Below, one piece after another: positions 27,600 through 36,083 of a DNA stretch of 64,000 nt. The DNA comes from Bog-473 sp963840245 (GTDB lineage: Bacteria > Actinomycetota > Acidimicrobiia > Acidimicrobiales > RAAP-2). Location: positions 62,001 to 126,000 of the forward strand of contig CAWIYI010000015.1 in assembly GCA_963840245.1 (NCBI GenBank), read 5' to 3'. Under the pieces are notes generated by a model. The model ran no database searches. It had not been told where the DNA came from and saw only the letters and a program-made list of their open reading frames with translations. Numbering within the stretch: the stretch's first letter is position 1; every line of letters begins with the position of its first letter. Both the position numbers and the translations under genes were made by a program.

Positions 27600-28445
27600 T
27601 CAGGCCACCTCCACCGGCTCCGGGGCCACGGCGGCGGCCACGGGCGGGGCAGGCGGCGCGCCCGCGGCGGCGGGGGCCGCGGCGGCCTGACGGCGGGGTC
27701 GCGGCGCCGAGGACGGGCCGCTCTCCTCGGGGGCCGGAGGCGCGATCTTGCGCCGGTGCTCGGCGATGAAGCGCCCCTCCACCACGGCGTCGGCGATCAC
27801 GCGGCACATGAGCGAGCCCGAGCGGATGGCGTCGTCGTTGCCCGGGATCACGTAGTCGATCACGTCGGGGTCGCAGTTGGTGTCGACGACGGCGACCACC
27901 GGGAGCCCGAGCTTGCGGGCCTCGGTCACCGCGATGTGCTCCTTCTTGGTGTCGATGACGAACACCGCGCTGGGGAGCCGGTCGAGGTCGGCGATGCCGC
28001 CGAGGTTGCGGCTCAGCTTCTCGAGCTCACGCGTGTGCTGCAGCGCCTCGCGCTTGGGCATGCCGTCGAAGTCGCCGGCGGCCTGCATGGTCCGCAGCTC
28101 CTGCATGCGCTTCACCCGGCCCGAGACCGTGGCGAAGTTGGTCAGCATGCCGCCGAGCCAGCGCTGGTTGACGTAGGGCATGCCGCAGGCCTCGGCGTAC
28201 TCGGCCACGGGGCCCTGGGTCTGCTTCTTCGTCCCCACGAAGAGGATCGTGCCGCCGCCGGCGACGAGATCGCGCACGAAGGAGTAGGAGGCCTCGACGC
28301 CGGTCAGCGTCTTGCGCAGGTCGATGAGATAGATCCCGTTGCGCTCACCAAGAATGAAGCGCTTCATCTTCGGGTTCCATCGGCGCGTCTGGTGGCCGAA
28401 ATGGACCCCGGCTTCCAGAAGCTGTCGCATGGAGACGACGGCCAT
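27600..28445 (-). CDS. rpsB: 30S ribosomal protein S2
   Basis: 281 residues: LLEAGVHFGHQTRRWNPKM, the coiled-coil insertion around VSGRVKRMQELRTMQ, and VIDTKKEHIAVTEARKLGLPVVAVVDTNCDPD. The tail after residue 240 is Ala/Pro-rich. The ATG at 28445 follows GGAGGAA. The 156-base leader contains two perfect hairpins. Confidence 0.97.
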   Translation of the reverse strand: MAVVSMRQLLEAGVHFGHQTRRWNPKMKRFILGERNGIYLIDLRKTLTGVEASYSFVRDLVAGGGTILFVGTKKQTQGPVAEYAEACGMPYVNQRWLGGMLTNFATVSGRVKRMQELRTMQAAGDFDGMPKREALQHTRELEKLSRNLGGIADLDRLPSAVFVIDTKKEHIAVTEARKLGLPVVAVVDTNCDPDVIDYVIPGNDDAIRSGSLMCRVIADAVVEGRFIAEHRRKIAPPAPEESGPSSAPRPRRQAAAAPAAAGAPPAPPVAAAVAPEPVEVA

Positions 28446-28482
28446 AGAGATGTTCCTCCAGTCGGTTGCTCCCCTGGCGCAG

Positions 28483-28557
28483 CGCCGCCTGATGGCGGCG
28501 ACCGTGGAACGCGCGCAGGTGATGTTGGTCGGTGCTGCCGCCCACCCTCTGGTGGGC
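28483..28557 (-). promoter_or_regulatory. Two hairpins in the rpsB leader
   Basis: CGCCGCC-TGAT-GGCGGCG (28483-28500) and GCCCACC-CTCT-GGTGGGC (28540-28557) are both perfect 7-bp stems with 4-base loops, 40 bases apart, 38-112 bases before the rpsB ATG. No U-run follows, so a classical terminator for xerC is unlikely. Autogenous control by S2 is known in other bacteria; whether these stems act so is inference. Confidence 0.4.
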
Positions 28558-28601
28558 CCGACCACTCTAGCCGCTCAGCGGGCCTTCAGGGCCCGGAAGG
28601 C

Positions 28602-29462
28602 TCAGGCCCTGGGGTGTGTCTCGCCGTAGACGGCGCGGAGGCGCTCCTTGCTGACGTGCGTGTACACCTGCGTGGTGGCCAGGCTGGCGTGGCCGAGGAG
28701 CTCCTGGACGACCCGCAGATCGGCGCCGCCGTCGAGCAGGTGGGTGGCGTAGGTGTGACGCAGGGCGTGCGGGTGGGTCGGCGAGGCGGAGCGCCGGTCG
28801 AGGATGCGGCGCACGTCCCGCGGGCCCAGTCGGGCGCCGCGGCGGTTCACGAAGGCGGCCTCCGGCGGGCCCTCCATGTCGTCCCGCCCGTCGAGGAGCC
28901 ACGCCTCCAGCGCGGCGACGGCGGCGTCGTGGACCGGGACCCGGCGCTGCTTGCCCCCCTTGCCGAGCACGGTGACGGTCCGCCCCCGCAGGTCGATGTC
29001 GCCCCGGTCGAGGCCGCAGAGCTCCGACACGCGCAGCCCTGCCGCGTAGAGGAGCTCCAGGACGGCCAGGTCGCGCCGGTCCAGCGCGGTCCCGGCCGCC
29101 ACGTCGAGGAGCGACCCGACCTCCGCGCTCGAGAGCACACGGGGCAGGCGCCCACCCCCGGACGGGGCGCGCAGCGAGCGGGCAGGGTCGAAGCCGAGGT
29201 GACCCTGCCGGACCTGCCAGGAGAAGTAGCAGCGCAGCGCCGCCGCCTTGCGGGCGATGGTGGCCCGGGCGAGCTTCCGCGTCCCGAGCGACGCCAGGTA
29301 GCGGCGCAGGTGCAGGCGCTCCACGCCCCCGGGGCTCGCGATGTCGCTGCGGGACATCCACTCCGCGAAGGCCCTGACGTCGCTGACGTAGGCCTGCCGG
29401 GTCGCGGCGGCACGGCCGCCCAGCCAGGCGGAGAACCCCGGCAGATCCCAGCCGTCCGACAC
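28602..29462 (-). CDS. xerC: Tyrosine recombinase XerC
   Basis: A 286-residue site-specific recombinase for chromosome dimer resolution. N-terminal SAM-like DNA-binding domain, then the catalytic set Arg144 (AAGLRVSEL), Lys168 (VLGKGGKQR), His232/Arg235 (HALRHTYATHLL), His258 (LLGHASLATTQVYTH) and nucleophile Tyr267. Size and position upstream of rpsB are those of actinobacterial XerC rather than of a phage integrase. GTG start; divergent from the solute-binding protein gene across 97 bases. Confidence 0.92.
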   Translation of the reverse strand: MSDGWDLPGFSAWLGGRAAATRQAYVSDVRAFAEWMSRSDIASPGGVERLHLRRYLASLGTRKLARATIARKAAALRCYFSWQVRQGHLGFDPARSLRAPSGGGRLPRVLSSAEVGSLLDVAAGTALDRRDLAVLELLYAAGLRVSELCGLDRGDIDLRGRTVTVLGKGGKQRRVPVHDAAVAALEAWLLDGRDDMEGPPEAAFVNRRGARLGPRDVRRILDRRSASPTHPHALRHTYATHLLDGGADLRVVQELLGHASLATTQVYTHVSKERLRAVYGETHPRA

Positions 29463-29559
29463 GAAGGCAACGGTACCGCCCCCACGCAGGGGATCGTGGG
29501 CACTAACGTCGCCCCGGGACCTTCGGGGGGTCCGCTGGATTCGGGGAAATGGAGGACCG

Positions 29560-31222
29560 ATGGTCTCGAGATTTGATCGCCGTCAGGTGCTGTTGGGCGG
29601 TGCGGCGGCCGCGGCGGGTGTGGCGGGGGCCGGCGCGCTCGGCCTGGGGCTCGACGGCATCGCGGGCGCCGTGACCAACGGCCCCGGCCGCAACGGGGTG
29701 TCCACCAAGACCCCCAAGAAGGGCGGCTCGCTGGTCTTCGGCGTGGACGCCGAGGAGTCGGGCTTCGACCCGACCCAGGCCCGCTTCGACGAGGTGGGCG
29801 TCATGTACGCCCGCACCGTGTTCGACCCGCTCACGATCGTCACGGCCAGTGGCGACTGGGCCCCGTACCTGGCCCAGTCCGTCGTCCCGAACGCCTCCTA
29901 CACCTCCTGGACGATCACGCTCCGCCCCAACGTGGTGTTCCACGACGGCACGCCCTGCAACGGCGCCGCCCTGGTGACCAACCTCGCAGGCCCAGTCCAA
30001 GTCGGTCCTGACCGGGATCGTCCTCAACCCGACGCTGGTCTCCATCACCCAGACCGGGCCCCTCGCCGCCACCATCACGTTCAAGGAGCCCTGGGTGCCC
30101 TTCCCGTTCTACCTGGCGGGCGGGATCGGCGGCCAGATCGCCTACATCGCGGCGCCGTCCATGCTGGCCAACCCCAACGGGACGTCGAACCCTGTCGGCA
30201 CCGGGCCCTTCGTCTTCAAGCAGTGGATCCCGAACGACCACTTCACCGCCACCGCCAACCCGAACTACTGGCGCAAGGGCATGCCCTACCTGTCGCAGAT
30301 CACCTTCAAGCCCATCCCCGACGAGTCGGCGCGCGCCGAGGCGCTCAAATCGGGCACCATCGACCTGATGATCACCGACACGCCGCAGATCATCACGCAG
30401 TTCCGGGGCAACAAGAGCTACTCCTACATCGACGACAGCACGCATGTCGCCGGTGAGCCCGACATGAACTGCGTCCAGCTCAACTGCCTGGCCAAGCCGT
30501 TCAACGACCCCAACGTGCGGCTGGCGGCGGCCATGGCGGTCAACCGGAACCAGTACGCCAAGGTCATCGACCAGGGCGTCCTGCCGGTGAGCAACGGCCT
30601 CTTCGTGCCGGGCTCGCCCTACTACTCGCCCACCAAGTACCCGGCCTACAACCCGAGCCAGGCGTCCAAGCTCGTGAAGGCGGCCGCCAAGACCAACGGC
30701 GGGCCCATCTCGTTCTCGTACGGCTCGACCAACTCGCCGGCGGCCATCCGGGCCGCCCAGTACCTGGAGCAGGCGTGGCAGTCGGTAGGCTTCCAGGTCA
30801 AGACCAACATCGTGCAACAGAACGACACCATCAACAACGCGCTGGCCGGCAAGTACGAGGCCCTGGGCTGGCGGCAGTTCGGGGCGGTCGACCCCGACCT
30901 CAACTACATCTTCTGGAGCACGACCACGGTGAGCTCCGGGTCGCTGTCCATCAACATGGCCCGCAACGCCGACCCGACCATCGAGAAGTCGCTCCTGACC
31001 GGTCGGGCCAGCACCGACAAGGCCGTCCGCGAGGCTTCCTACAAGACGGTGAACAAGCGCCTGGCGCTGGACCTGCCGTACCTGTGGACCGACCGGGCGG
31101 TCTGGTCGGTGATCGGCGACCCCAAGGTGCAGAACTTCAACAACCCCACCACGCCGCAGGGCGCGCCTGCGTACGGCATGATCGGGGGCTCCATCTGGCC
31201 CACCCAGATCTGGATCAGCTGA
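29560..31222 (+). CDS. Tat-exported ABC solute-binding protein, family 5 (one indel)
   Basis: Extracytoplasmic peptide/nickel-type binding protein. The N-terminus has a twin-arginine signal (DRRQVLLGGAAAAAG) and KKGGSLVFGV marks the mature family-5 fold. Near 29985 the frame shifts by one extra base; the second frame continues QSKSVLTGIVLNPTLV to GSIWPTQIWIS. Joined length is 553 residues, normal for the family. GGAGG precedes the ATG. No permease or ATPase lies nearby; instead a response regulator follows after 11 bases. It may import, or sense for the adjacent two-component system. Confidence 0.88.
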
Positions 31223-31233
31223 GCCGGAGGCTG

Positions 31234-31917
31234 ATGAGCGGACGCATTCTGGTCGTTGAGGACGACGAGCGCATCCGATCCTCCATGCGCCTCGCCCTGG
31301 AGGGCGAAGGCTACGAGGTAAGCGACGCTGCCAGCGGCGAAGAGGGTCTCGACATGTTCGCCGAGGCGCCGCCCGACGTCGCGCTCATCGACCTGATGCT
31401 GCCGGGCATGGACGGCTTCGAGTGCTGCCGGGCGCTGCGGCACAGCAGCGCGGTGCCGATCATCATCGTGACGGCGCGCTCGGACACCCACGACGTCGTG
31501 GCCGGGCTGGAGGCGGGCGCCGACGACTACATCACCAAGCCGTTCGTGGCCAAGGAGCTGGCGGCCCGCATCCGCGCCCTGCTGCGCCGGGCCCGGCCCG
31601 CCGAGGAGGAGCCCGGTGCGTTCACCTTCGGCGACCTCCAGCTGCTGCCCGAGCAGGGCGTGCTGCGGCGGCTCAACGGGGACGAGGTGCACTGCACCCG
31701 GACCGAGTTCCGCCTGCTGTGCGAACTGGCGGCCAGCCCCAACAAGGTGCTGAGCCGCGAGCAGCTGCTCGACCGGGTCTGGGGCTACGACTACTTCGGC
31801 GACGGGCGTCTGGTCGACGTCCACATCCGGCGCTTGCGCACCAAGGTCGAGGCGGATCCCGCGGTGCCCCAGCACATACTCACCGTGAGGGGCATGGGCT
31901 ACAAGCTGGTGCCCTGA
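31234..31917 (+). CDS. OmpR/PhoB-family response regulator (MtrA-like)
   Basis: 227 residues: receiver domain with acidic pocket Glu9/Asp10, phosphoacceptor Asp53 (ALIDLMLPGMDG), Thr80 and Lys102 (ITKPF), then a winged-helix DNA-binding domain ending LTVRGMGYKLVP. GGAGG lies just upstream. The following kinase and GerMN lipoprotein make the order regulator-kinase-lipoprotein, the same as mtrA-mtrB-lpqB of actinobacteria, so MtrA orthology is likely but not proved. Confidence 0.92.
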   Translation: MSGRILVVEDDERIRSSMRLALEGEGYEVSDAASGEEGLDMFAEAPPDVALIDLMLPGMDGFECCRALRHSSAVPIIIVTARSDTHDVVAGLEAGADDYITKPFVAKELAARIRALLRRARPAEEEPGAFTFGDLQLLPEQGVLRRLNGDEVHCTRTEFRLLCELAASPNKVLSREQLLDRVWGYDYFGDGRLVDVHIRRLRTKVEADPAVPQHILTVRGMGYKLVP

Positions 31918-31918
31918 C

Positions 31919-33343
31919 GTGAGGCTGGGCATCGGCGCCCGCATCACGGCCGTCTTCGGTCTCGGGGCGCTGATCCTCTCCATCCTCATGGGAGGGCTGT
32001 CGTACTTCACCGTGCGCCACTTCCTGCTGGCCGGCCGGGAGTCGGCGGCCCAGCACCAGGCCTTCAACAACGCGGTGCTGGTGCGCAGCTCGCTCGAGCA
32101 GGGGCGAAGCCGCAGCAGTACGTGTCCCTGCTCGCCAGCATCGACTCCGGGTCCGATGCCCACTCCGTCCTCTACCACCACAACAAGGCCTACGAGTCGT
32201 CGCTGTCGGTGAGTGCGTCCATCCCGGTCCAGCTGCGGCAGGACGTCCTGAGCGGCGCGGCCGCCACCCAGACCTACCGGACGCCGCAGGGCACGGCGGA
32301 GATCGGCGTCGGCGTCCCCATCCCCTCCGTGCACGCCTTCTACTTCGAGGTCTTCGATCTCTCCGACCTCGATCACACGCTGCGCGTCCTCGGGTTGACC
32401 CTCTTCGGCGCCGGCGTGGTCACCACCATCCTGGGCACCGCACTCGGCCGCTTCGCCAGCGTGCGCTCGCTGCGCCCCCTGGCCGACGTGTCCCAGGCGG
32501 CGAGCGCCATCGCCGGAGGCGAGCTCGACATCCGGCTCGACGCCGACGCCGCCGACCCCGACCTCGAGGGCCTGACCCACTCGTTCAACGCCATGGTCGA
32601 CCAACTGCAGGAGCGCATCGAACGCGAGGCACGCTTCAACTCCGACGTGAGCCACGAGCTGCGGTCACCGCTGACGACACTGGCGGCGGCCATGGAGGTG
32701 CTCGAGGCCGACCGCGACCGGCTCCCCCCACGCTCCCAGCGGGCCCTCCAACTCCTCGCGCGACGACCTGCGGCGCTTCCAGCGCATGGTCGGCGACCTG
32801 CTCGAGATGTCGCGGGCCGACGCCGGCTCGGTCGACGTCTTCCTCGAGGAGGTCAACGTCTCCGAGCTCGTGCAGCGCTCGGTCGAGACGGGGTTCGGGC
32901 ACATGGTCGCCCACGGAACGGGGGGTCCCCCGCCCGTGCACGTCGCCCCGGCCGTACGGACGTGGCGGGTGGGCGTCGACAAGCGCCGCTTCGAGCGGGT
33001 CATGGTCAACCTGATGGAGAACGCCGCGCACTACGGGGGCGGCGTGACGGAGATCGCGGTGGGCCCGGGCGCCGACACGACCGTGGACGTGACCGTCGAC
33101 GACGACGGGCCGGGCATCGACCCTCTGGAGCGCATGAAGATCTTCGAGCGCTTCTACCGGGGCTCGGCATCAGGACGGCGCGGCACGGGGACCGGCACGG
33201 GATTGGGCCTGGCCCTCGTCGACGAGCACATGCGGGTGATGCGGGGCGCGGTCCGGGTGGAGTCCTCCCCGGCGGGTGGCGCCCGCTTCATCCTCACCTT
33301 GCCGGTCCAGCCCGACGGTGACGAGCCGGGCGGTGAGGAGTGA
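31919..33343 (+). CDS. Sensor histidine kinase (MtrB-like), two indels
   Basis: Membrane kinase partner of the preceding regulator. Two transmembrane helices flank an extracytoplasmic domain of about 110 residues; then HAMP, the HisKA H-box SHELRSPLTT near residue 244, N-box NLMENAAHY, DDDGPGIDP and GTGTGLGLAL. The frame breaks at the G run 32100-32104 (one base missing; EQ joins GAKPQQYVSLL) and again near 32757-32765 (one base extra; restores DDLRRFQRMVGDLLEMSRAD). Net frame is preserved and the stop overlaps the lipoprotein start as GTGA. About 474 residues. Confidence 0.88.
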
Positions 33344-33930
33344 GGCGCCGCGCGCGGCGCTGGCGGCTCCTCCTCGTGGCGTTCGCTCGCCGCGGGCTGC
33401 GCCATCCCGACGCAGAGCACGCCCAGCACGATGTCACCCTCGAAGGTGCCGTTCCACCTGCTCGATCCGCACCTGCCCACGACCACCACCACGCAGCCGA
33501 AGCCATCGTCCCTCGTGCCCGTCAAGGTGTTCTTCCTCAACTCGACCAACCAGTTGGTGCCGGTGCAGCGCGGTCGTCGCCGCGCCGGCACCGCTGACCG
33601 CGATCATCACCTCCATGCTGGCCGGTCCCGACGCAGGCCGAGACCCGCCAGGGGATCGTCCACCGCCATCCCGAGCGACGTGGCGGTGATCTCGACGACG
33701 ACGCAGGGGAACATCGTCACCGTGAACATGAACGACGCCTTCGGCCAGATCACCGGCAACAGCATCGAGCTGGCGGTGGCCCAGATCGTCGCCACCATCG
33801 CCAACGAGAACGGGCCGACCACCGGCGTCTCTTCGAGATCGACGGCCAGCGCACGAGCGTCCCGATCGCCAACGGCTCGCAGGTCGCCGACCCCGTCTAC
33901 CTCATTGAGTTCCTCCCCGTGGCGCCCTGA
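33340..33930 (+). CDS. GerMN-domain lipoprotein (LpqB-like), several indels
   Basis: Reconstructed product of about 195 residues: basic start, a lipobox LAAGC, a Thr/Pro-rich linker, then a GerMN domain (KVFFLNSTNQLVPVQ, LTAIITSMLAGPD, STAIPSDVAVIS, VTVNMNDAF, VADPVYLIEFLPVAP). Five frame changes are needed, near 33383, 33570, 33636, 33658 and 33829; together they leave the total in frame, and the GTG overlaps the kinase stop. LpqB proteins are normally about 580 residues with a propeller after GerMN; this one ends after GerMN. Either a locally very error-rich patch or a decaying gene. Confidence 0.7.
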
Positions 33931-33951
33931 GCGGGCGCTAACCCGAGGGGG

Positions 33952-34342
33952 TCAGCCGGCGTCCTCGACCCGGCGGCGCCATGGCAGCCTGGGCGCGCCC
34001 GACCAGAGGTGCTCGAGGTCGTAGTACTCGCGGGTCTCCTCCAGGAAGACGTGCGCGATGAAGTCGCCGTAGTCCATCAGCACCCACGTCGCATCTTGCA
34101 GGCCCTCGATCCGGACGGGCGTGACACCGTGCGACTCCTTGACGCCACGCTCGATCTCCTCGACCAGCGTGCGCACGTGGCGCGTGTTCTGCGCGCTCGT
34201 GATGACGAAGGCGTCGACCACGCCGAACAGCTCGGCCATCCCGAGCACGACCGTGTCGCGCCCGAGCTTGGCGTCGGCCGACTCGGCGGCGATGGCCGCA
34301 GCCGAGCGGGAGCTGGACGTGCACGTCCAACCCTGGCGTCAA
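33952..34342 (-). CDS. rsfS: Ribosomal silencing factor RsfS, one indel
   Basis: Binds L14 and blocks subunit joining in starvation. The conserved part is intact: LGRDTVVLGMAELFGVVDAFVI, RHVRTLVEEIERGVKE, DATWVLMDYGDFIAHVFLEETREYYDLEHLW. No start codon precedes the conserved N-terminal helix (AAIAAESADAKLG) in frame. Removing one base near 34300 connects it to a TTG at 34342 that overlaps the stop of the upstream small gene as TTGA, giving 129 residues. The uncorrected frame would begin at GTG 34248 and lack the first helix. Confidence 0.9.
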
Positions 34343-34527
34343 TGGAGCAACTCCAGGACCGCGACGGTGAGCCCGAACGAGGCGACGAGGATCGAGCACC
34401 CGGCGATGGCCCAGTGCTGGCGCGAGCGGCGAGCCAGCTTCTGCTCGGCCCGGCGGTCGACCCGGCGGAGCGCACCCACGCGGGGGCGTTCCGACAACTC
34501 CGTCCACCCGGCCGGCATGGCGCTCAT
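34339..34527 (-). CDS. Small single-helix membrane protein between nadD and rsfS
   Basis: 62 residues: a basic N-terminal half rich in Arg (RVGALRRVDRRAEQKLARRSR) and one hydrophobic helix, AIAGCSILVASFGLTVAVLELL, at the C-terminus, so probably anchored with the basic part in the cytoplasm. Its ATG follows the nadD stop with no gap and its stop overlaps the rsfS start, so it is translated as part of the nadD-rsfS unit. No family recognised. Real because of the tight coupling; function unknown. Confidence 0.7.
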   Translation of the reverse strand: MSAMPAGWTELSERPRVGALRRVDRRAEQKLARRSRQHWAIAGCSILVASFGLTVAVLELLH

Positions 34528-35136
34528 TCAAGGCACAGCGTACAGACCGCGGCGCCGGATGCAACGGATGACCGCCTCGGGGACGATGCCGTCGACCGGC
34601 CGGCCCGCCGCGAGCAGGTCACGGACCTCCGAGCTCGAGACGGGGACCTGCGGGCCGTCGACCCACTCGACCCTCCAGCCCGGGGCGACCGCCGGGGGGG
34701 CGCCGTTCGGGCGGGACACGACGGCCAGGGTGACCAGGCGCTGGAGGTCCTCGTGGCGGTGCCAGGAGCCCAGCTCGGAGACCAGGTCGGCGCCCACGAC
34801 CAGGAAGAGCTCGACCGGACGGTCGCCGGCCCGCTCCAGGACCTCCTCCGCTGTGTCCACCGAGTAGCTGGGCCCGCCCCGCTCGATCTCGAGCCCGCTC
34901 GCCTCGGCGCCCGTGATCTCCCCGGCCAGGGCCTCGGTCATCGCGTAGCGGTCCGCCGCAGGCGAGACCCGGCGCTGCCCCGACTTCTGCCACGGGTCGT
35001 TGGCGACGACGAGGAGGAGATGATCGAGCCCGAGCCGTTCGGTGACGGCACGCGCCGCCGCGACGTGGCCGGCGTGCGGCGGGTCGAACGTGCCGCCGAA
35101 GATCCCGATCCGGGTGGGAGCGTCAGGTGCCGGCAA
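34528..35136 (-). CDS. nadD: Nicotinate-nucleotide adenylyltransferase
   Basis: Makes deamido-NAD from nicotinate mononucleotide. 202 residues with IGIFGGTFDPPHAGHVAAA (the GxFDPxHxGH nucleotidyltransferase motif), VANDPWQK and the C-terminal SSSEVRDLLAAGRPV. TTG start; its first codons overlap the end of the F420-type oxidoreductase by 14 bases. nadD-rsfS is a conserved bacterial pair. Confidence 0.95.
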   Translation of the reverse strand: MPAPDAPTRIGIFGGTFDPPHAGHVAAARAVTERLGLDHLLLVVANDPWQKSGQRRVSPAADRYAMTEALAGEITGAEASGLEIERGGPSYSVDTAEEVLERAGDRPVELFLVVGADLVSELGSWHRHEDLQRLVTLAVVSRPNGAPPAVAPGWRVEWVDGPQVPVSSSEVRDLLAAGRPVDGIVPEAVIRCIRRRGLYAVP

Positions 35137-36051
35137 GTTCGGCGATCACCGGGGCCAGCGCGTCCATCTCCGCCTCGTGCACCACGACGTAACTGAACCC
35201 GAGCTCCTCGCGGCGCGTGCGGAGGATCTCGGTGATCTCCTCGGCCGTCCCGATGAGCGCGAGCGGCGCCGACCGCAGCTGGTCCGGCGTGAGATCGAAC
35301 AACGATGACAGCGACGCAATGACGTCCTCGGCGTTCGGGACCACCTGCACGGCAACCGTCCAACACTGGAACTCGAGCTCGCCGGCGCGCTCCCCGCCGC
35401 CTCGCGGGCCCAGCGCACCCGGTCCCTGTACTTCTCCACGACGGACTCCGCCGCCACCTCGGGTCCGACGTAGCCGGCAGTCAGGCTCGGCACGATGCTC
35501 ACGATGTCCGCGTACTTGCCCGCGAGCGTGAGGATGCGCCTGCCACCGCCGCCGATCACCAGTGGCGGGCCACCGGAGGTCGTCGGCGCGGGGGTGCCCT
35601 CGGCACCGGTGACGCAGTAGTGGTCCCCGGTGAAGGTGGCTTTGCCGTCGTGCCACATGGCGCGCATGATCTCGAGGCTCTCGGCCAGCCGGGCCACGCG
35701 CACCGACGGCTTCTCCATCGTGATGCCCGACTGCTCGTAGTCGGTGGTCATCCAACCGGCGCCGATGCCGAACTCGAAGCGGCCGCCGGTGACGACGTCG
35801 AGGGTGGCCGCCTCCTTGGCCAGGACCACCGGGTGGCGGAAGTCGTTGTCGAGCACGAGGGTGCCGACCCGCAGCGTCGTGGTGGCTTCCGCGGCGACGG
35901 TGGCGGCCACCATGGGGGCCCACTGGTCGTCGAGATGGTCGGGCACGTACAGGGTCGAGTAGCCCAGGTCCTCGGCCTTCCGCGCCAGCGCGCGCCACGC
36001 AGCGGGGGATGCGGCCTTCGACGCCTGGAGGGCGAAGCGGAAGGCGGCCAT
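35123..36051 (-). CDS. LLM-class, probably F420-dependent, oxidoreductase (one indel)
   Basis: A luciferase-like monooxygenase-fold enzyme of 309 residues after correction. N-terminal FRFALQASKAASPAAWRALA, DHLDDQWAPM, GAGWMTTDYEQSGI and IGGGGRRIL follow the pattern of the F420-associated MSMEG_2516 family. The frame breaks at 35392-35398 (one base missing); the C-terminus resumes as GELEFQCWTVAVQVVPNAED to VIAELAGT. Cofactor is inferred from family resemblance only. Divergent from the DAHP synthase gene across a very short spacer. Confidence 0.85.
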
Positions 36052-36071
36052 GGACGGCGATCCTACGGCGT

Positions 36072-36077
36072 TAACCT
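36072..36077 (+). promoter_or_regulatory. -10 element of a leaderless DAHP synthase message
   Basis: TAACCT ends six bases before the GTG at 36084, the spacing expected when transcription begins at the initiator codon itself. The -35 side overlaps the first codons of the divergent oxidoreductase gene and shows no clear match. Confidence 0.4.
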
Positions 36078-36083
36078 GTGGAG

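Noticed and set aside
28602..29462. Phage or island integrase
   Set aside because: Length, catalytic pattern and position ahead of rpsB are those of housekeeping XerC. No attachment-site repeats or phage genes are nearby.
31919..33343. Programmed frameshifting in the histidine kinase
   Set aside because: The breaks lack slippery heptamer plus structure logic, lie in ordinary G-run and mixed sequence, and similar breaks occur in many unrelated genes.
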